This document shows, piece by piece, positions 11,142 to 21,191 of a stretch of DNA of 64,000 nt. This stretch comes from Catonia carolina (Eukaryota > Arthropoda > Insecta > Hemiptera > Achilidae). The position numbers and the translations under genes were made by a program. Numbering within the stretch: the first letter of the stretch is position 1; each line of letters opens with the position of its first letter. The notes beneath the pieces are model-generated. The model had not been told where the DNA came from. It worked only from the letters and a program-made list of their open reading frames with translations, and did not search any database. The stretch is taken from positions 9,586,883 through 9,650,882 of the forward strand of contig JAQMRL010000008.1 in NCBI GenBank assembly GCA_035578175.1, given 5' to 3'.

Positions 11142-11463
11142 AAAAATTGCCGCCAATAAAGGTCATTAACCTTTTAGTTGCCACTACCACAGACTAAAAC
11201 GTTTATAAATTTTAGATTTACCATACAGACCAAAATTAAATTAACAGCGTCGACTGAAACCAATGAAATTTTATTTATTTATTAGCCGACAATAATTTTA
11301 AGATGTTATACTTATTAAACAATTGATAATTAACCTGACCAACTATGAAAATTGATTTTTAAATTGGATTTGCACCCGTCGGCGCAATCTCCATCAAGTT
11401 TTATTTTATAATGACAGCAAATTTACTTTTAGTTAAATGATTTAACTAATTGTAAATAGTATA
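11142..11463. other. No gene or repeat recognised
   Basis: About 320 bp of AT-rich sequence, ending in AATAGTATA (11455-11463), the target duplication of the next element. Confidence 0.4.
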
Positions 11464-11845
11464 AGTGAAGTGTCAAATTATTTACACTCAATCTGTTTGC
11501 TGCAGGGCTAAAATAAATAGTTCTGTTTCTTATCACATGATCAGCCAATTAAATGACTGAATCATTTAAGAACAGAAGAGGTAGAGGTGTAAAAGATACT
11601 AATCAGAGTTATCTCCTCTGAAAGTCATGAATTTCATTATACAGCCCGACCCTGCGGTGAAAGAAGTGAAGGTGTCATTTGCAGAGTGGAAAATATGTGC
11701 TTTTCAGAGGACCCGGCATGCTGATAAGCATACTTTTCCACTCGGTGAGGAAGGGATGGTAAACCACCCCACCCCTCATTTTACTTAGTAAAACCTCTAG
11801 AGGTTCAAACCAGCCTTTTGGCTGATGACCTAAACAACAGCAAAA
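11464..11845 (+). mobile_element. AAC-SINE copy 1
   Basis: It matches the ~390-bp family running from GTGGAGTGTCAAATTATTT to GGCTGATGACCTAAACAACA. It is flanked by AATAGTATA at 11455-11463 and 11846-11854. The 5' ~20 bp are degenerate. The variable (AAC)n 3' end and the short target duplication indicate retroposition. Confidence 0.83.
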
Positions 11846-11869
11846 AATAGTATAATATTAAAAGTGAAA

Positions 11870-12035
11870 TGGCAGTTTTCGTAGCGTAATGGTACCGCGC
11901 TAGCCTACCACGCGGAGGTCTTGGGTTCGTTTCCCGGCCAGAGTCTGAAAATTTTCTCAAGTTAAAGCCCGCTGTTACATATTTCATTTTAGTCGCTAAT
12001 GAACGAACTGTTGATGCAACTTTAAATTAAATAAA
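11870..12035 (+). mobile_element. SINE-C copy 1, tRNA-derived
   Basis: The head TCGTAGCGTAATGGTACCGC is followed by a B box in GGGTTCGTTTCCCGGCC, the body TAGTCGCTAATGAACGAACT and the tail GATGCAACTTTAAATTAAAT. Related copies are at 40927 and 48076. Confidence 0.82.
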
Positions 12036-12312
12036 ACAAAGTGAATAAAATATGGATATGAATAAACTTATACTACATTTTATTTATCTCTACTTTTAAA
12101 TTGATGCACCAGTTGGGAAATTAACCTATCCAACAATGTTCTTCCATAACCTAGGATCGGTCAATTTAGTGCCTCAATTTTCTGACACCAAAATCAAAAT
12201 GTCAGGATGTGAACTCAAGAATTCATATCCTAAAAACAGCCTGCAAAAAACCGCGTTAAGTATTTCCCCCAAAAATTATAGCCTTGAGATGCATAAACTA
12301 AAAGTAAAAAAA

Positions 12313-13229
12313 TCTGGTGTGAAACACTCACACAACTTTCTCTTGCCAATGGAAATAATTAACAAAATAATGTAACATTAGTAATAAAACATCCGAAATA
12401 ACCAAAAAAACTAACTTCAAAAATCATAACCTTATTTTAATCATGAGTAAAAGACGTTAAGTGAAAATCAACCTCAGTTTGCCTTAAAAATACGGAAAAT
12501 CACTCTTTCACGCTAAACTAGGCTCTGTAGAGAAACATACTGTTGATAAAAGTTGCAGATCTTTTAATTTCTTATAAATGTACTTATTTTGTCGTAAAAT
12601 GCATAATAATGCCGAAATATTTTAAAAAATCGATTGTTTTACACGATTTTGTGAGAAAAAAACCAGAAAATCGCTAATTACCGCTAAACTAAGCGTTCTA
12701 TAAAAAATATTTGAAATAAAAGTTGTAGGTTTTTAAATTCTCTAAAATTTTTACTAGAGACATTTTTGCGCTAAAATGCATATTAAAGTCGAAATCTTAA
12801 AATAACAATTTTTTTACTAGAAAATAGCTTCACCAAGAATTCCAGCAAACATGGTACCTACCCTTTCTTGTAGAACATCAAAAATTTAGTAAATAAGGCG
12901 ATTTAAAAAAAATCGTAGGAGCCGTTTCTGATAAACTCACAAAAAAGTGAAAAATTACACGAATGAAGTGCTACTTCCGGTTAACCGATTTCGATGAAAA
13001 TGTTCGTGTCGGATCCGGTAGTGGTGGCTTACTTAAGTTTCAAGTTTGTACGATGTTCCATTCTTGAGATATTCTGTTCACACACACATACACACACAGA
13101 CCAATCGCTAAAAACATGTTTTTTGAGCTCAGGGGGTCTGAAAACAAGTAGATCCGGTGAAAACTCGATTTCGAAAATCAACATGAAAACAATACTTTCC
13201 TTCATATATTCGTATAGGCAAAAGAAAGT
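12313..13229 (-). mobile_element. HINE-1 copy, full length but diverged
   Basis: From TCTGGTGTGAAACACTCACA to GGCAAAAGAAAGT, with an A run on each side. The CA tract is short and broken (13080-13098). Scattered substitutions suggest an older insertion. Confidence 0.85.
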
Positions 13230-13707
13230 AAAAAATAAAAATGTGACGATATTTGTTTAAACAGTTTTTCTTTCCAGCCCTTAATTCAGCTAAAATTTTG
13301 GAGGGAAATTAACAATGTGTCTATAATTAAGTTGTAGTAACAGTGTGAGGTAAATATCTTGCTTTCCTGCAAACATTTCTTTGTACTGTATGAATCTAAG
13401 CTTTGTGCAGCTGCGGGATGAAGGGGACAGACGAAGTACCAAACTACTGCTACGTCATAACACTCTACTAATCATCTCATTGCCTTCGCTGGGCAGTAGG
13501 CTGCCTCGTGTGGTGACTTTGGTGGGTGTTGTTTTGACATTTCGCTGTAGACGGCGACACAAAATATATGTAGTTTGGATAGTACCTTTGAATACTACAA
13601 ACATAATACATGAGGCGTTGCGGACCAGAAGGGCGAACTCAACAAAGAGTAGTTTTGAGAAAAACGCAAATTAAACTTTTTGATCCAAGGGCGAACTCAA
13701 CAAAAAT

Positions 13708-14253
13708 TCATGTTTTAATTATTCGTAATAAATTTTGATTACACTCCCCGTGTTTTCCTCGTCGGTCAGTGTCTACACTACCAGTAACTTTTATCTTATC
13801 TAAGACTGTATGGACACGTTTCTCACAAATCCCATGAATCCCATAAAACGCTGTCCGGCAAACATCGTAGATAACTGTGCCTATAGTAATCATATATCTT
13901 AGTCTTCGCAAAGTTTGACTAGGCCTACCTTTTACATAACTTCTCTTACAATCAGTACTATGAAGAAGTTTGTAGAGGTTGGCATTTTGCAAATCGTAAT
14001 TTTCAATGACTCAAAATCATTAAAAACAGAAGTAATATTATTATCACCAACATTTTTGAAGCAGCCGCAAGAACAACGCTCACCAATCATCCTGGAAACC
14101 CACAACACTATTGTTACGGCGAGATACATACTGTTGACCAGTATTCCGTTGCTTTTTTGCTAAATTCTTTTTCCAATTTTGTGGGTTGGATCGTCTTTTT
14201 CGAGAATACCCAGCTTCTTCGTCTTCCCTAGTGTTACCTGTATCACATTCCAT
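13708..14253 (-). pseudogene. Insect transposase-like protein, frameshifted remnant
   Basis: The minus strand from ATG 14251-14253 reads MECDTGNTREDEEAG, then KRRSNPQNWKKNLAKKQRNT, to a stop at 14080-14082. Other frames continue with GERCSCGCF (14090-14060 region) and, in 13992-13708, VIYDVCRTAFYGIHGICEKR, then DRRGKHG. The order basic KR..NPxxWK block, Cys cluster, VCxTAFxxIHGI, DxRGKH is one I know from a widespread insect family of uncharacterised proteins that behave as transposon-encoded. No catalytic domain remains. At least two frameshifts. Confidence 0.6.
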
Positions 14254-14286
14254 GACTAAATGTTCAGTAGCAGACTAACAGAGTAT

Positions 14287-14678
14287 GTTGTTTAGGTCAT
14301 CAGCCGAAAAGCTGGTTTGAACCTCTAGAGGCTTTACTAAGTAAAACGAGGAGTGAGGTGGTTTACCATTGCCTTCCTCACTGAGTGGAAAAGTACGCTT
14401 ATCAGCATGCCGGGCCCTCTGAAAAGCAAAAATTTTCCACTCTGCAAATGACACCTTCACTTCATTCATCACAGGGTCTGGCTGTATAATGAAATTCATT
14501 ACTTTCAGAGGAGATAACTCTGATTAGTGTCTTTTACACCTCTACCTCTTCTGTTCTTAAATGATTCAGTCATTTAATTGGCTGACCATGCGATAAGAAA
14601 CAGAATTATTTATTTTAGCCCTGCAACTAACAGATTGGGTGTAAATAATTTGACACTCCACCTGTCTGTTATGGGCAG
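14287..14678 (-). mobile_element. AAC-SINE copy 2, full length
   Basis: Minus orientation, from GTTGTTTAGGTCATCAGCCG to CTGTCTGTTATGGGCAG. A clean 11-bp target duplication TAACAGAGTAT lies at 14276-14286 and 14679-14689. Retains the ~74-codon open frame common to the family. Confidence 0.9.
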
Positions 14679-14837
14679 TAACAGAGTATACACGCATAAA
14701 TCACTCAGCAAAAGACAGACTAATACTAGAGAAACAAGGCAGATATAACAGGTGTGGAGTGTATGATGCATAGCGATAGTAACGGGAAAGGGTAGAAGTG
14801 GCGTGGGATCAGTAGCCCAGAGGTGACAAGCCTTGCT

Positions 14838-15030
14838 GTTGAGTTCGCCCTTCTGGTCCGCGCAACTATCTTTCAAAGTAAACTCCCTGATTTTTTCTAC
14901 TTCTCTTTTCATATAATTTAAAAGGCGAACTCAACAAAATATACCTATAAGATTGACCTTTGTAACCCAAAAATACCAAATAAAATAAAAACAAAAAATG
15001 ACCCTATGTTGAGTTCGCCCTTCTGGTCCG
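14838..15030. repeat. Cluster of inverted GTTGAGTTCGCC motifs
   Basis: GTTGAGTTCGCCCTTCTGG lies at 14838 and 15008 in direct orientation, and GGCGAACTCAAC at 14924 inverted. Segment 14838-14935 is therefore a 98-bp inverted-repeat unit. Two more inverted copies lie at 13621-13643 and 13685-13705. Confidence 0.7.
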
Positions 15031-15639
15031 GAACGCCTCACATGTAAAACGTTACTACTACAAACGCAATCTGTCACAGTAGTAGTGACGTAATGCATTC
15101 CTCTCAGCTGCACAAAGCTTGGCACCGGGCAGTATGTGTCACCTGCTTTAATAACTATCGACAATATTCTTATCTTCAACAAACAAAGCTTCGTCGTATT
15201 AAAAGCAATTGATTCATGATTAACATACTAGATTCCGAACTTTATTACAATGATTAACAGCTGAATTTCTTTTAGGTAATAATTTTTTAATGACTAATAA
15301 TACCTATAAAACCTTAAAGGTGACTAGTTTTTACAACTACACTAATTAAACGAAAAGATTGTTTAGAAAATTACGAATTACAATAATTTTTGTGGCTACA
15401 TAGGTCAAAAAGGATTGATTAAATCAATATACACTAAGAAGTCGATTATCCGAACGTCTATCAACCGGACGACCGGTTATCCGGATGCCCTTCAGGAAAA
15501 ATTTGTAAAATACTGTACGTATGTACTATATACATTTATGGATGTACTAATTTATTTCTGAATTTCGTAGACATACAAATTTAAAATACCGTTATCGTAT
15601 TAAAACGTCATATGTGATTATGTATAAATGCTTTGTTTA

Positions 15640-16110
15640 ATACGCAGAAAATGGAATGAAATGGCTGGAACAGCAACCAGAATGTGACACCGCTACAGTT
15701 TTAATTTTAAAACTACTTCCTAACCCACCGGGTTGGTCGTCGCCTAAATCAGCTGTTTAACAGCTGATTTTCGGAGACGAAGGTTCCTGGTTCAAATCCT
15801 AGTAAAGGTAGTTACTTTTATACGGATTTGAATACTAGATAGTGGTTGCCGGTGTACTTTGATGGTTGGGGTTCAATTAACCATACTCTCTCAGGAATGG
15901 TCGACCTGGGTCTGTACAAGACTTCACCTCATTTACACGTCATACACATCATCCTCATCTCATTGTGTCATGGGGTTGCTTATTGTTCTGAACTGAACAG
16001 ATTGTAACGTACACATATTAGGAATTTTAAAAAAAACTACTTCGAGATTTGTTTGCTAGCAAGAGAGTTGCTTCCCTTAAACAAAGAAATATTTCAGATT
16101 TTTTTAAACA
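15640..16110 (+). pseudogene. pogo-like transposase C-terminus split by a SINE
   Basis: Before the SINE (15640-15720) the + strand reads ENGMKWLEQQPECDTATVLI. After it (from about 16031) it reads LLRDLFASKRVASLKQRNIS, then DFFKH and a stop. The ending NISDFF is the C-terminal signature of pogo transposases. SINE-A copy 4 sits in between, flanked by duplicated AAACTACTTC, so removing it restores continuity of the remnant. The catalytic domain is absent. Confidence 0.75.
15721..16028 (+). mobile_element. SINE-A copy 4
   Basis: Head AACCCACCGGGTTGGTCG (internal 12-bp deletion after it), B box GGTTCAAATCCTAG, body, and tail ATTAGGAATTTTAAAA. The target duplication AAACTACTTC lies near 15710-15719 and 16030-16041, inside the pogo-like transposase. 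Confidence 0.87.
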
Positions 16111-16593
16111 CTAATTTTGTATAACACATTTATACTGTACATAATTATGATTTTTAGTGTTTTTAACTTAAAGTAGTTGTTCTACATGTTCATTTATTTT
16201 GTAAAGTACGATATAGTGAATTGTTTGAGTACATAATATTTATGTGTTTTTAAATTTGTGTGTTTAATAAAAATTAAGTTACAAGTACAATAGTCTCGTG
16301 TACGTATTACAGCACAGTTTTCAGTTCTAGCTTCTATAACGTAAAATAAGTTCGGAAAATCGGTTATCCGGACAAATCAATTTACCGGACGATTAAATCC
16401 CCAATTAGTCCGGATAATCGACTTCACACTGTAGTTATTAAAACAAATTTTATAGATAAGGCTGTAATAAAAGGGCTAATTGTTAAAAAATAAGCATATT
16501 TTTATCAGTATCGGTTCGTACCTTCAAAAATAGGTGAAGAGTTGTAAAAACATACACACACACTCACATACAAAACAACTAACTTACATTGTA

Positions 16594-16933
16594 CAGTTGA
16601 GCCGTTCTTAGTTTGCTCCTACTGTCAACAAACAAAAGCCACCTACTACAGGGTGCATGCTAGAGTCTGCGACTTTACAGATGTCGTATTCCTATTAAAG
16701 TAACTATTTTTTTAAATTATAAGTACTTAAAGTACTAAAACCATCAGTCATGATATGATGTAGGCCTAACAATTTCATTTAGAAAAATACTTTTAAAAGT
16801 ATTTTATTTAAATACTTTTGAAAGTATTTTGTTGTTACTTTTTAATCAGCGTGTACACATTTTGATGTAAAGCGCATGCTCAGTGACGTCATTATTTGTT
16901 TACATTAGGAGCAAACTAAGAGAGGCTGGACTA
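16594..16933. mobile_element. Tc1/mariner-type MITE, copy 1
   Basis: Flanked by TA (16592-16593 and 16934-16935). TIRs share CAGT, then CTTAGTTTGCTCCTA(C/A)TG. The interior has repeated AAATACTTTTGAAAGTATTT palindromes and no coding sequence. A second copy with the same layout is at 51852-52189. Confidence 0.83.
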
Positions 16934-16935
16934 TA

Positions 16936-17318
16936 CATAGAACATGCAAGTGGCGTAAACTAGTCGACCCGCTGCAATAGGTATGTCCACACTCGTGCGC
17001 TTCTTTTTCAATTTGCGATGTCGTATGCTACATTGAATGCGCTTAGAGGCATACCATCTTCCCGCATCCTTTTGAAGATCTCAAAAAAAAACAGCGAATA
17101 TTTTTGAACAATACACTAAATTGAAGCCTGTTCTTTCCTGCATTGATTGGTTTGATTTTAATTGTTTTATTTAGAAATTAATCGGAGATAACTCCAGCAA
17201 TTTTCACAAAAAGTATCAGTTATTAGCCATTTTTCTGTTAATATGGTTTGTAAACGTCCGTTAATCCGTCCAGGCTTTTCATAAAAATCGGCGTACAAGT
17301 ACGTTGAAGATTAGAGTT
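16936..17318. other. No gene recognised
   Basis: About 380 bp of apparently single-copy sequence between repeats. A short AAC-SINE tail (17319-17377) follows. Confidence 0.4.
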
Positions 17319-17377
17319 TTTTCTATAACCTCTAGAAGTTGAAACCAGTTTTTTGGGTGATGACCTAAAGAACAACA
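17319..17377 (+). mobile_element. AAC-SINE 3' tail fragment
   Basis: ACCTCTAGAAGTTGAAACCA, then GGTGATGACCTAAAGAACAAC, matches only the last ~50 bp of the AAC-SINE family. Confidence 0.6.
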
Positions 17378-17447
17378 TCATAAATTATGGATGATCCAGA
17401 GCTCGGAAAATTTTTAAAACGGGTCTTAATATCATATTACCATTAAT

Positions 17448-18085
17448 ACAGACAGGTGGAGTGTCAGATTATTTACACTCAATCTGTTCGTTGCAAAGCT
17501 AAAATAAATAGTTCTGTTTCTTATCATATGGTCAGCCAATTAAATGACTGAATCATTCCTTTCTTGACCATTGGGAGTTACAAGTCCCATTGCATTTATC
17601 TGTGCATTAACAGTTTAAATTGCCTAGTTGATCATCGGGACTTCTAAATCCCACCTAGTGTGATTTTTCTGTAAACTGTAAGGGCTTCAAAAATACATCA
17701 GATCGTGTCACCTGTGTATTGAATGAAGCCATCACATGTGGCACATGTGCGTCTAAACTAGTACCTTACACTTCCGAGATTTTATTATTGTGCGGTCTAG
17801 AAAGGGTTAAGAACAGAAGAAGTACAAGTGTAAAAGACACTAATCAGCGTTATCTCCTCTCAGAGTAATGAATTTAATTATACAGCCAGACACTGTGGTG
17901 AATGAAGTAAAAGTGTCATTTGCAGAGTGGAAAGTTGGTGCTTTTCACAGGGCCCAGAATGCTGATAAGCGTACTTTTCCATTCAGTGAGGAAGGCAATG
18001 GTAAATCATCTCACTCTTCGTTTTACTTAGTAAAACCTCTACAGGTTCAAACCAGCCTTTCGGTTGATGACCTAAACAACACAAC
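17448..18085 (+). mobile_element. AAC-SINE copy 3, interrupted by a TTAA element
   Basis: The family sequence runs 17448-17556, is broken, and resumes at 17808 (TTAAGAACAGAAGAAG) to CCTAAACAACAC at 18085. The restored junction is the normal family sequence TCATTTAAGAAC. The second part still holds the 74-codon frame shared by the family. Confidence 0.82.
17557..17807. mobile_element. piggyBac-type (TTAA) MITE
   Basis: An insert of about 250 bp at a TTAA site of the host SINE. The ends are CCTTTCTTGACC and GGTCTAGAAAGGG, imperfect inverted copies. TTAA is intact on the right; the left has decayed to TT. No coding sequence. CCC-type ends plus a TTAA target are characteristic of piggyBac elements. 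Confidence 0.6.
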
Positions 18086-18507
18086 CTTTAATACAAATTA
18101 ATTTTTGATTCCTCCTTTGTATTTTAATATCTTAACAGAAAAAAGTAGTCCCAGAACCGTACCCTGTAGGAATCGTACACCAATATATTTTAGGAATAAA
18201 TTAAAGTAAGTTGCCTTGAGTAATATTATTGCATACTAAATTATCATATTATTTCAACACATGCATTTCAACCTGTCACTAGTTCTTCTTTGATTGAATA
18301 TTACACGCATGGAGAAAGTTCTTAAGAAAAAAAAACACAGCTACTAGATACAGACGTTCATTCTGTATTATGTAACAAGTAGCAATACAAAATTTATTTA
18401 AATAAATAAATAAACATGATTTCTAATAAAATCCAAACTTTCTCATGCTATACTTACTTTACAAGTAAGCAATAATACTTCACAACGTAAGTACATTATT
18501 TTATTTT
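18086..18507. other. No gene or repeat recognised
   Basis: About 420 bp of AT-rich sequence without a feature I can support. Confidence 0.4.
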
Positions 18508-18612
18508 TGTTCAGGTCATCAACCGAAAGGCTGGTTTCAACCTGTAGCGGCTTTGCTAAGTAAAACGAGGAAGACATGACTTGCAATTGCCTTCCTCACT
18601 GAATTGAAAAGT

Positions 18613-18780
18613 CTTCTTCTCCTTCTTCTTCTTCTTCTCCTCCTCCTCCTCCTCCTTCTTCTTCTCCATCTCCTCCTTCTTCTCCATCGCCTTCTCCTCC
18701 TTCTTCTCCTCCTCCTTCTTCTCCTCCTTCTCCTCCTCCTCCTCCTCCTCCTCCTTCTTCTTCTTTTTCTTCTTCTTCTA
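18613..18780. repeat. (CTT/CTC)n polypyrimidine tract
   Basis: About 168 bp of nearly pure pyrimidine triplets on the + strand, at the tail position of LINE-AAG copy a. The sister copies carry only about four AAG units, so this is a microsatellite expansion. Confidence 0.92.
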
Positions 18781-19073
18781 CTGCCATTCAAGGATTAGGC
18801 ATCTCTGCCTGTTCTGAACACCTCTCAAATCTGCCCATCTCTTTCTCGGGCGCCCTCGTTCTGTCCTGCCCTCCGGCTTATAGCCCAGTGTCTGCTTAGG
18901 TATCCTATCCTCCCTCACTCTGTTCACATGCTTTAACCACTGCATTCTGTTCTAGGATACCTTGTTGTTTATAGAGAAGATGTTGCGTTCTTTCCTTATC
19001 TCAGTATTCCTGTAACGATCTTCTCTACTACACCCATATGTATGTCGAAATTTCTTCAACATACATATAGGAG
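18613..19073 (-). mobile_element. LINE-AAG copy a, 5'-truncated with expanded tail
   Basis: Minus-strand 3' end of the LINE also seen at 25443 and 35240 (shares CCTAAGCAGACACTGGGCTA and GAGAAAGAGATGGGCAGA, read on minus). Its (AAG)n tail is the CTT/CTC tract at 18613-18780. It is flanked by the 9-bp duplication TTGAAAAGT. The long poly-Arg, poly-Glu/Gly and poly-Leu frames here are products of the tract. Confidence 0.85.
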
Positions 19074-19391
19074 TTGAAAAGTATGCTTATATATGCCAAG
19101 TCCTCTGAAAAGCACATATTTTCCAACTTTAAAAATTACACCTTCACTTCATTCACCACAGGGTCTGGCTGTATAATGAAATTCATTACTCTCAGAGGAA
19201 ATCAATTGATTAGTGTCTTTTACACCTGTACCTCTTCTGTTTTTAAATAGTTCAGTTTTATAATTGGCTGACCATGTGATAAGAAACAGAACTAATTTTG
19301 TAGCCCTGGAACAAACTGATCGAGTGTACATAATTTAAAACTCCACCTGCCTGTTTTGGGAAAGATTACTGATGATTAAACATTAATTATA

Positions 19392-20318
19392 CGAGGTATG
19401 GCTATTAAATAACGTGACTGACGTTGTAAACAATTTAATTTTAATTTTATACATAATCACTTTTTGTCACCTTCAATATACACTCCCTCTCTATCCCTAC
19501 AACGCTCCATGCGAATTTTCCATTGTTGTAAACAGTGCTGGAAGTCATCTTCTGTTAGCTCGTTCAGGACACGTGTCGCTTTCTCTTTTACAGCTTCCAC
19601 AGACTCAAATCTTGTCCCTTTTAATGCAGATTTCACCTTAGGGAACAGGTAGAAGTCACATGGTGCAAAATCTGGTGAATAAGGTGGATGTTCTTATACT
19701 GAGATGCTGTACTTGGCTAGTAACCTCTTGACAGATAAAGCGGAATGAGCTGGTGCATTGTCTTGGTGGAGAACCCATGATTTGTCCTTCCACATTTCGG
19801 GGCATTTTTTCCTTACTCTTTGACGTAGTTTAGAAAGTACTTCGAGGTAGTAATATTGATTAATTGATTGACCTTCAGGAACCCAGTGAAGGTACACAAT
19901 CCCATGGATATAAAAAAAAACAATTATCATTGCTTTATATTTTGACCTGCTCATTCGAGCTTTTTTGGCTTTCGGTGAAGTTCGGCTCTTCCAGTGCATC
20001 GATTGGCGCTTCGTTTCCGGATCATAAGTAAAAAACCACGTTTTATCTCATGTTATTATCTTCTACGTGTTCCCTAAGGTGGAATCTGGATTAATAGGGA
20101 CAAAATTTGAGTCTGTGGAAGCTGTAAAAGAGAAAGCGGCAAGTGTAATGAAGGAGCTGACAGAAGATGACTTCCATCACTGTTTCCAACTATAGAAAAT
20201 TCGTATGAAGCATTGTAGGGATAGAGAAGGAGTGTATATTGAAGGTGATAATAAGTGATTATGTATAAAATTAAAATAATTTTTTACGTCAGTCTCGTTA
20301 TTTAATAGCCACACCTCG
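19392..20318 (-). mobile_element. mariner (DD34D) with inverted duplication of its 3' end
   Basis: TA flanks at 19390-19391 and 20319-20320. The terminal sequence CGAGGT(A/G)TGGCTATTAAAT is inverted at the right end. The similarity extends far beyond normal mariner TIRs: 19392-19657 and 20070-20318 are inverted copies of the same transposase C-terminus plus 3' end. The centre holds a minus-strand transposase fragment. Confidence 0.85.
19430..20045 (-). pseudogene. mariner transposase, catalytic fragment with in-frame stop
   Basis: The minus strand reads YDPETKRQSMHWKSR, MSRSKYKAMIIVFFYIHGIV, WVLHQDNAPAHSALSVKRLL, then ISV-stop-EHPPYSPDFAPCDFYLF and the C-terminus. HQDNAPAH carries the second catalytic Asp. 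The Asp of APCD lies 34 residues later, as in DD34D mariners. A TAA replaces a Leu codon between them (near 19693). The N-terminal HTH region and first Asp are missing, replaced by the inverted copy of the 3' end. A cut-and-paste transposase in life, inactive here. Confidence 0.85.
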
Positions 20319-20504
20319 TATTTTTCGTTATTTAAATTGACAAATCATGTAAGTGTATCACACCAAATCATTTTAATTAGTTTTATCAGATATTTAATCT
20401 ACTATTTAAATAATTAAAAAACTAGTTAAAAATTTGTAATAAAACTGTAATAAATAGAATTGAAAGCAATATTAGATAGTATATTAAAAATTGAATGAGA
20501 TATT

Positions 20505-20664
20505 AGTGATTAGTGTCTTTTACATCTTTACCTTTTCTGTTGTTTAATATTTCAGTCGTATAATTGGCTGAACATGTGACAAGAAATATAACTTTTTTTT
20601 TTAGTCCTGGAACTAGCAGATCGAATGCAAATAATTTAACACTCCACCTGTCGGTTATGAGCCT
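20505..20664 (-). mobile_element. AAC-SINE 5' fragment
   Basis: GATTAGTGTCTTTTACATCT to CTCCACCTGTCGGTTATGAG matches the 5' ~160 bp of the family, diverged, in minus orientation. The rest is absent. Confidence 0.72.
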
Positions 20665-21191
20665 AAAATATCTATATCGATGGATAACGTTTCCAAAAAT
20701 AAAACAAATTTAAAATTAAGTATTTACCTTGAATGTACCAAGGTAAAATGATTTTTTTTTAGAAATAAATGATAAAATCATTTGATTTAAAAAGTGTTTC
20801 TTTTTTTTATAAATAAGCAACTATTAAGTTATATTATAACTTAAGTATGTAAACCATTGTTACATCAGTTTAATATCATTAAGTTATTTTATTAAAACGG
20901 AAGTTGAAACAGGACTTCCGTTGCAAATTTTTTACAATAGTTCATTTAAATGTCTATCATCATCATCAATATTCATTTGTGTAGAACTTGCTCACCGTGA
21001 AGTGGATCAATTTAATTTATTAAATTGCTTGATTTTTTCCTGTTATGAAATCAGTTAAAGAAAACTTCACTTCTAATTGATGTCAAACTACTTGTAATAA
21101 TTTAGCCCATCAGTTTGTAGGAATTGTTATCACTTCTATGTTACTCTATATTAGACGTGCACAATCTTTTTGTAACGGTAGGCCAATTTTG
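20665..21191. other. No gene or repeat recognised
   Basis: About 530 bp of AT-rich sequence. GGAAGTTGAAACAGGACTTCC near 20900 is a short inverted repeat with no other support. Confidence 0.4.

Larger units (their letters stand above)
13388..15135 (-). mobile_element. Large inverted-repeat DNA transposon remnant
   Basis: The left side (AAGCTTTGTGCAGCTG at 13398 to GAGGCGTTGCGGACCAGAAG near 13630) is repeated inverted on the right (15008-15122). Together they bracket a minus-strand transposase remnant (13708-14253) and an inserted AAC-SINE. The motif GTTGAGTTCGCCCTTCTGG recurs in both orientations inside. Exact ends and target duplication are uncertain. Confidence 0.55.
15432..16431 (+). mobile_element. 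pogo/Tigger-like transposon interrupted by SINE-A
   Basis: TIRs share CAGTGTGAAGTCGATTATCC (left end slightly diverged), with TA at 15430-15431 and 16432-16433. Pieces of the transposase C-terminus lie on both sides of SINE-A copy 4. Confidence 0.82.
18508..19362 (-). mobile_element. AAC-SINE copy 4, split by a LINE insertion
   Basis: The 3' part of the SINE (minus orientation) is at 18508-18612 and the 5' part at 19074-19362. The break carries a direct repeat, TTGAAAAGT, at 18604-18612 and 19074-19082, the target duplication of the LINE between them. Confidence 0.82.

Noticed and set aside
14275..14499. MNFIIQPDP... frame as a host gene family
   Set aside because: It lies entirely within a retroposed repeat with target duplications. 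Kept as a finding about the repeat, not as genes.
18537..18798. Long poly-Arg, poly-Gly/Glu and poly-Leu open frames
   Set aside because: They translate the (CTT/CTC)n tract on both strands; composition alone explains them.
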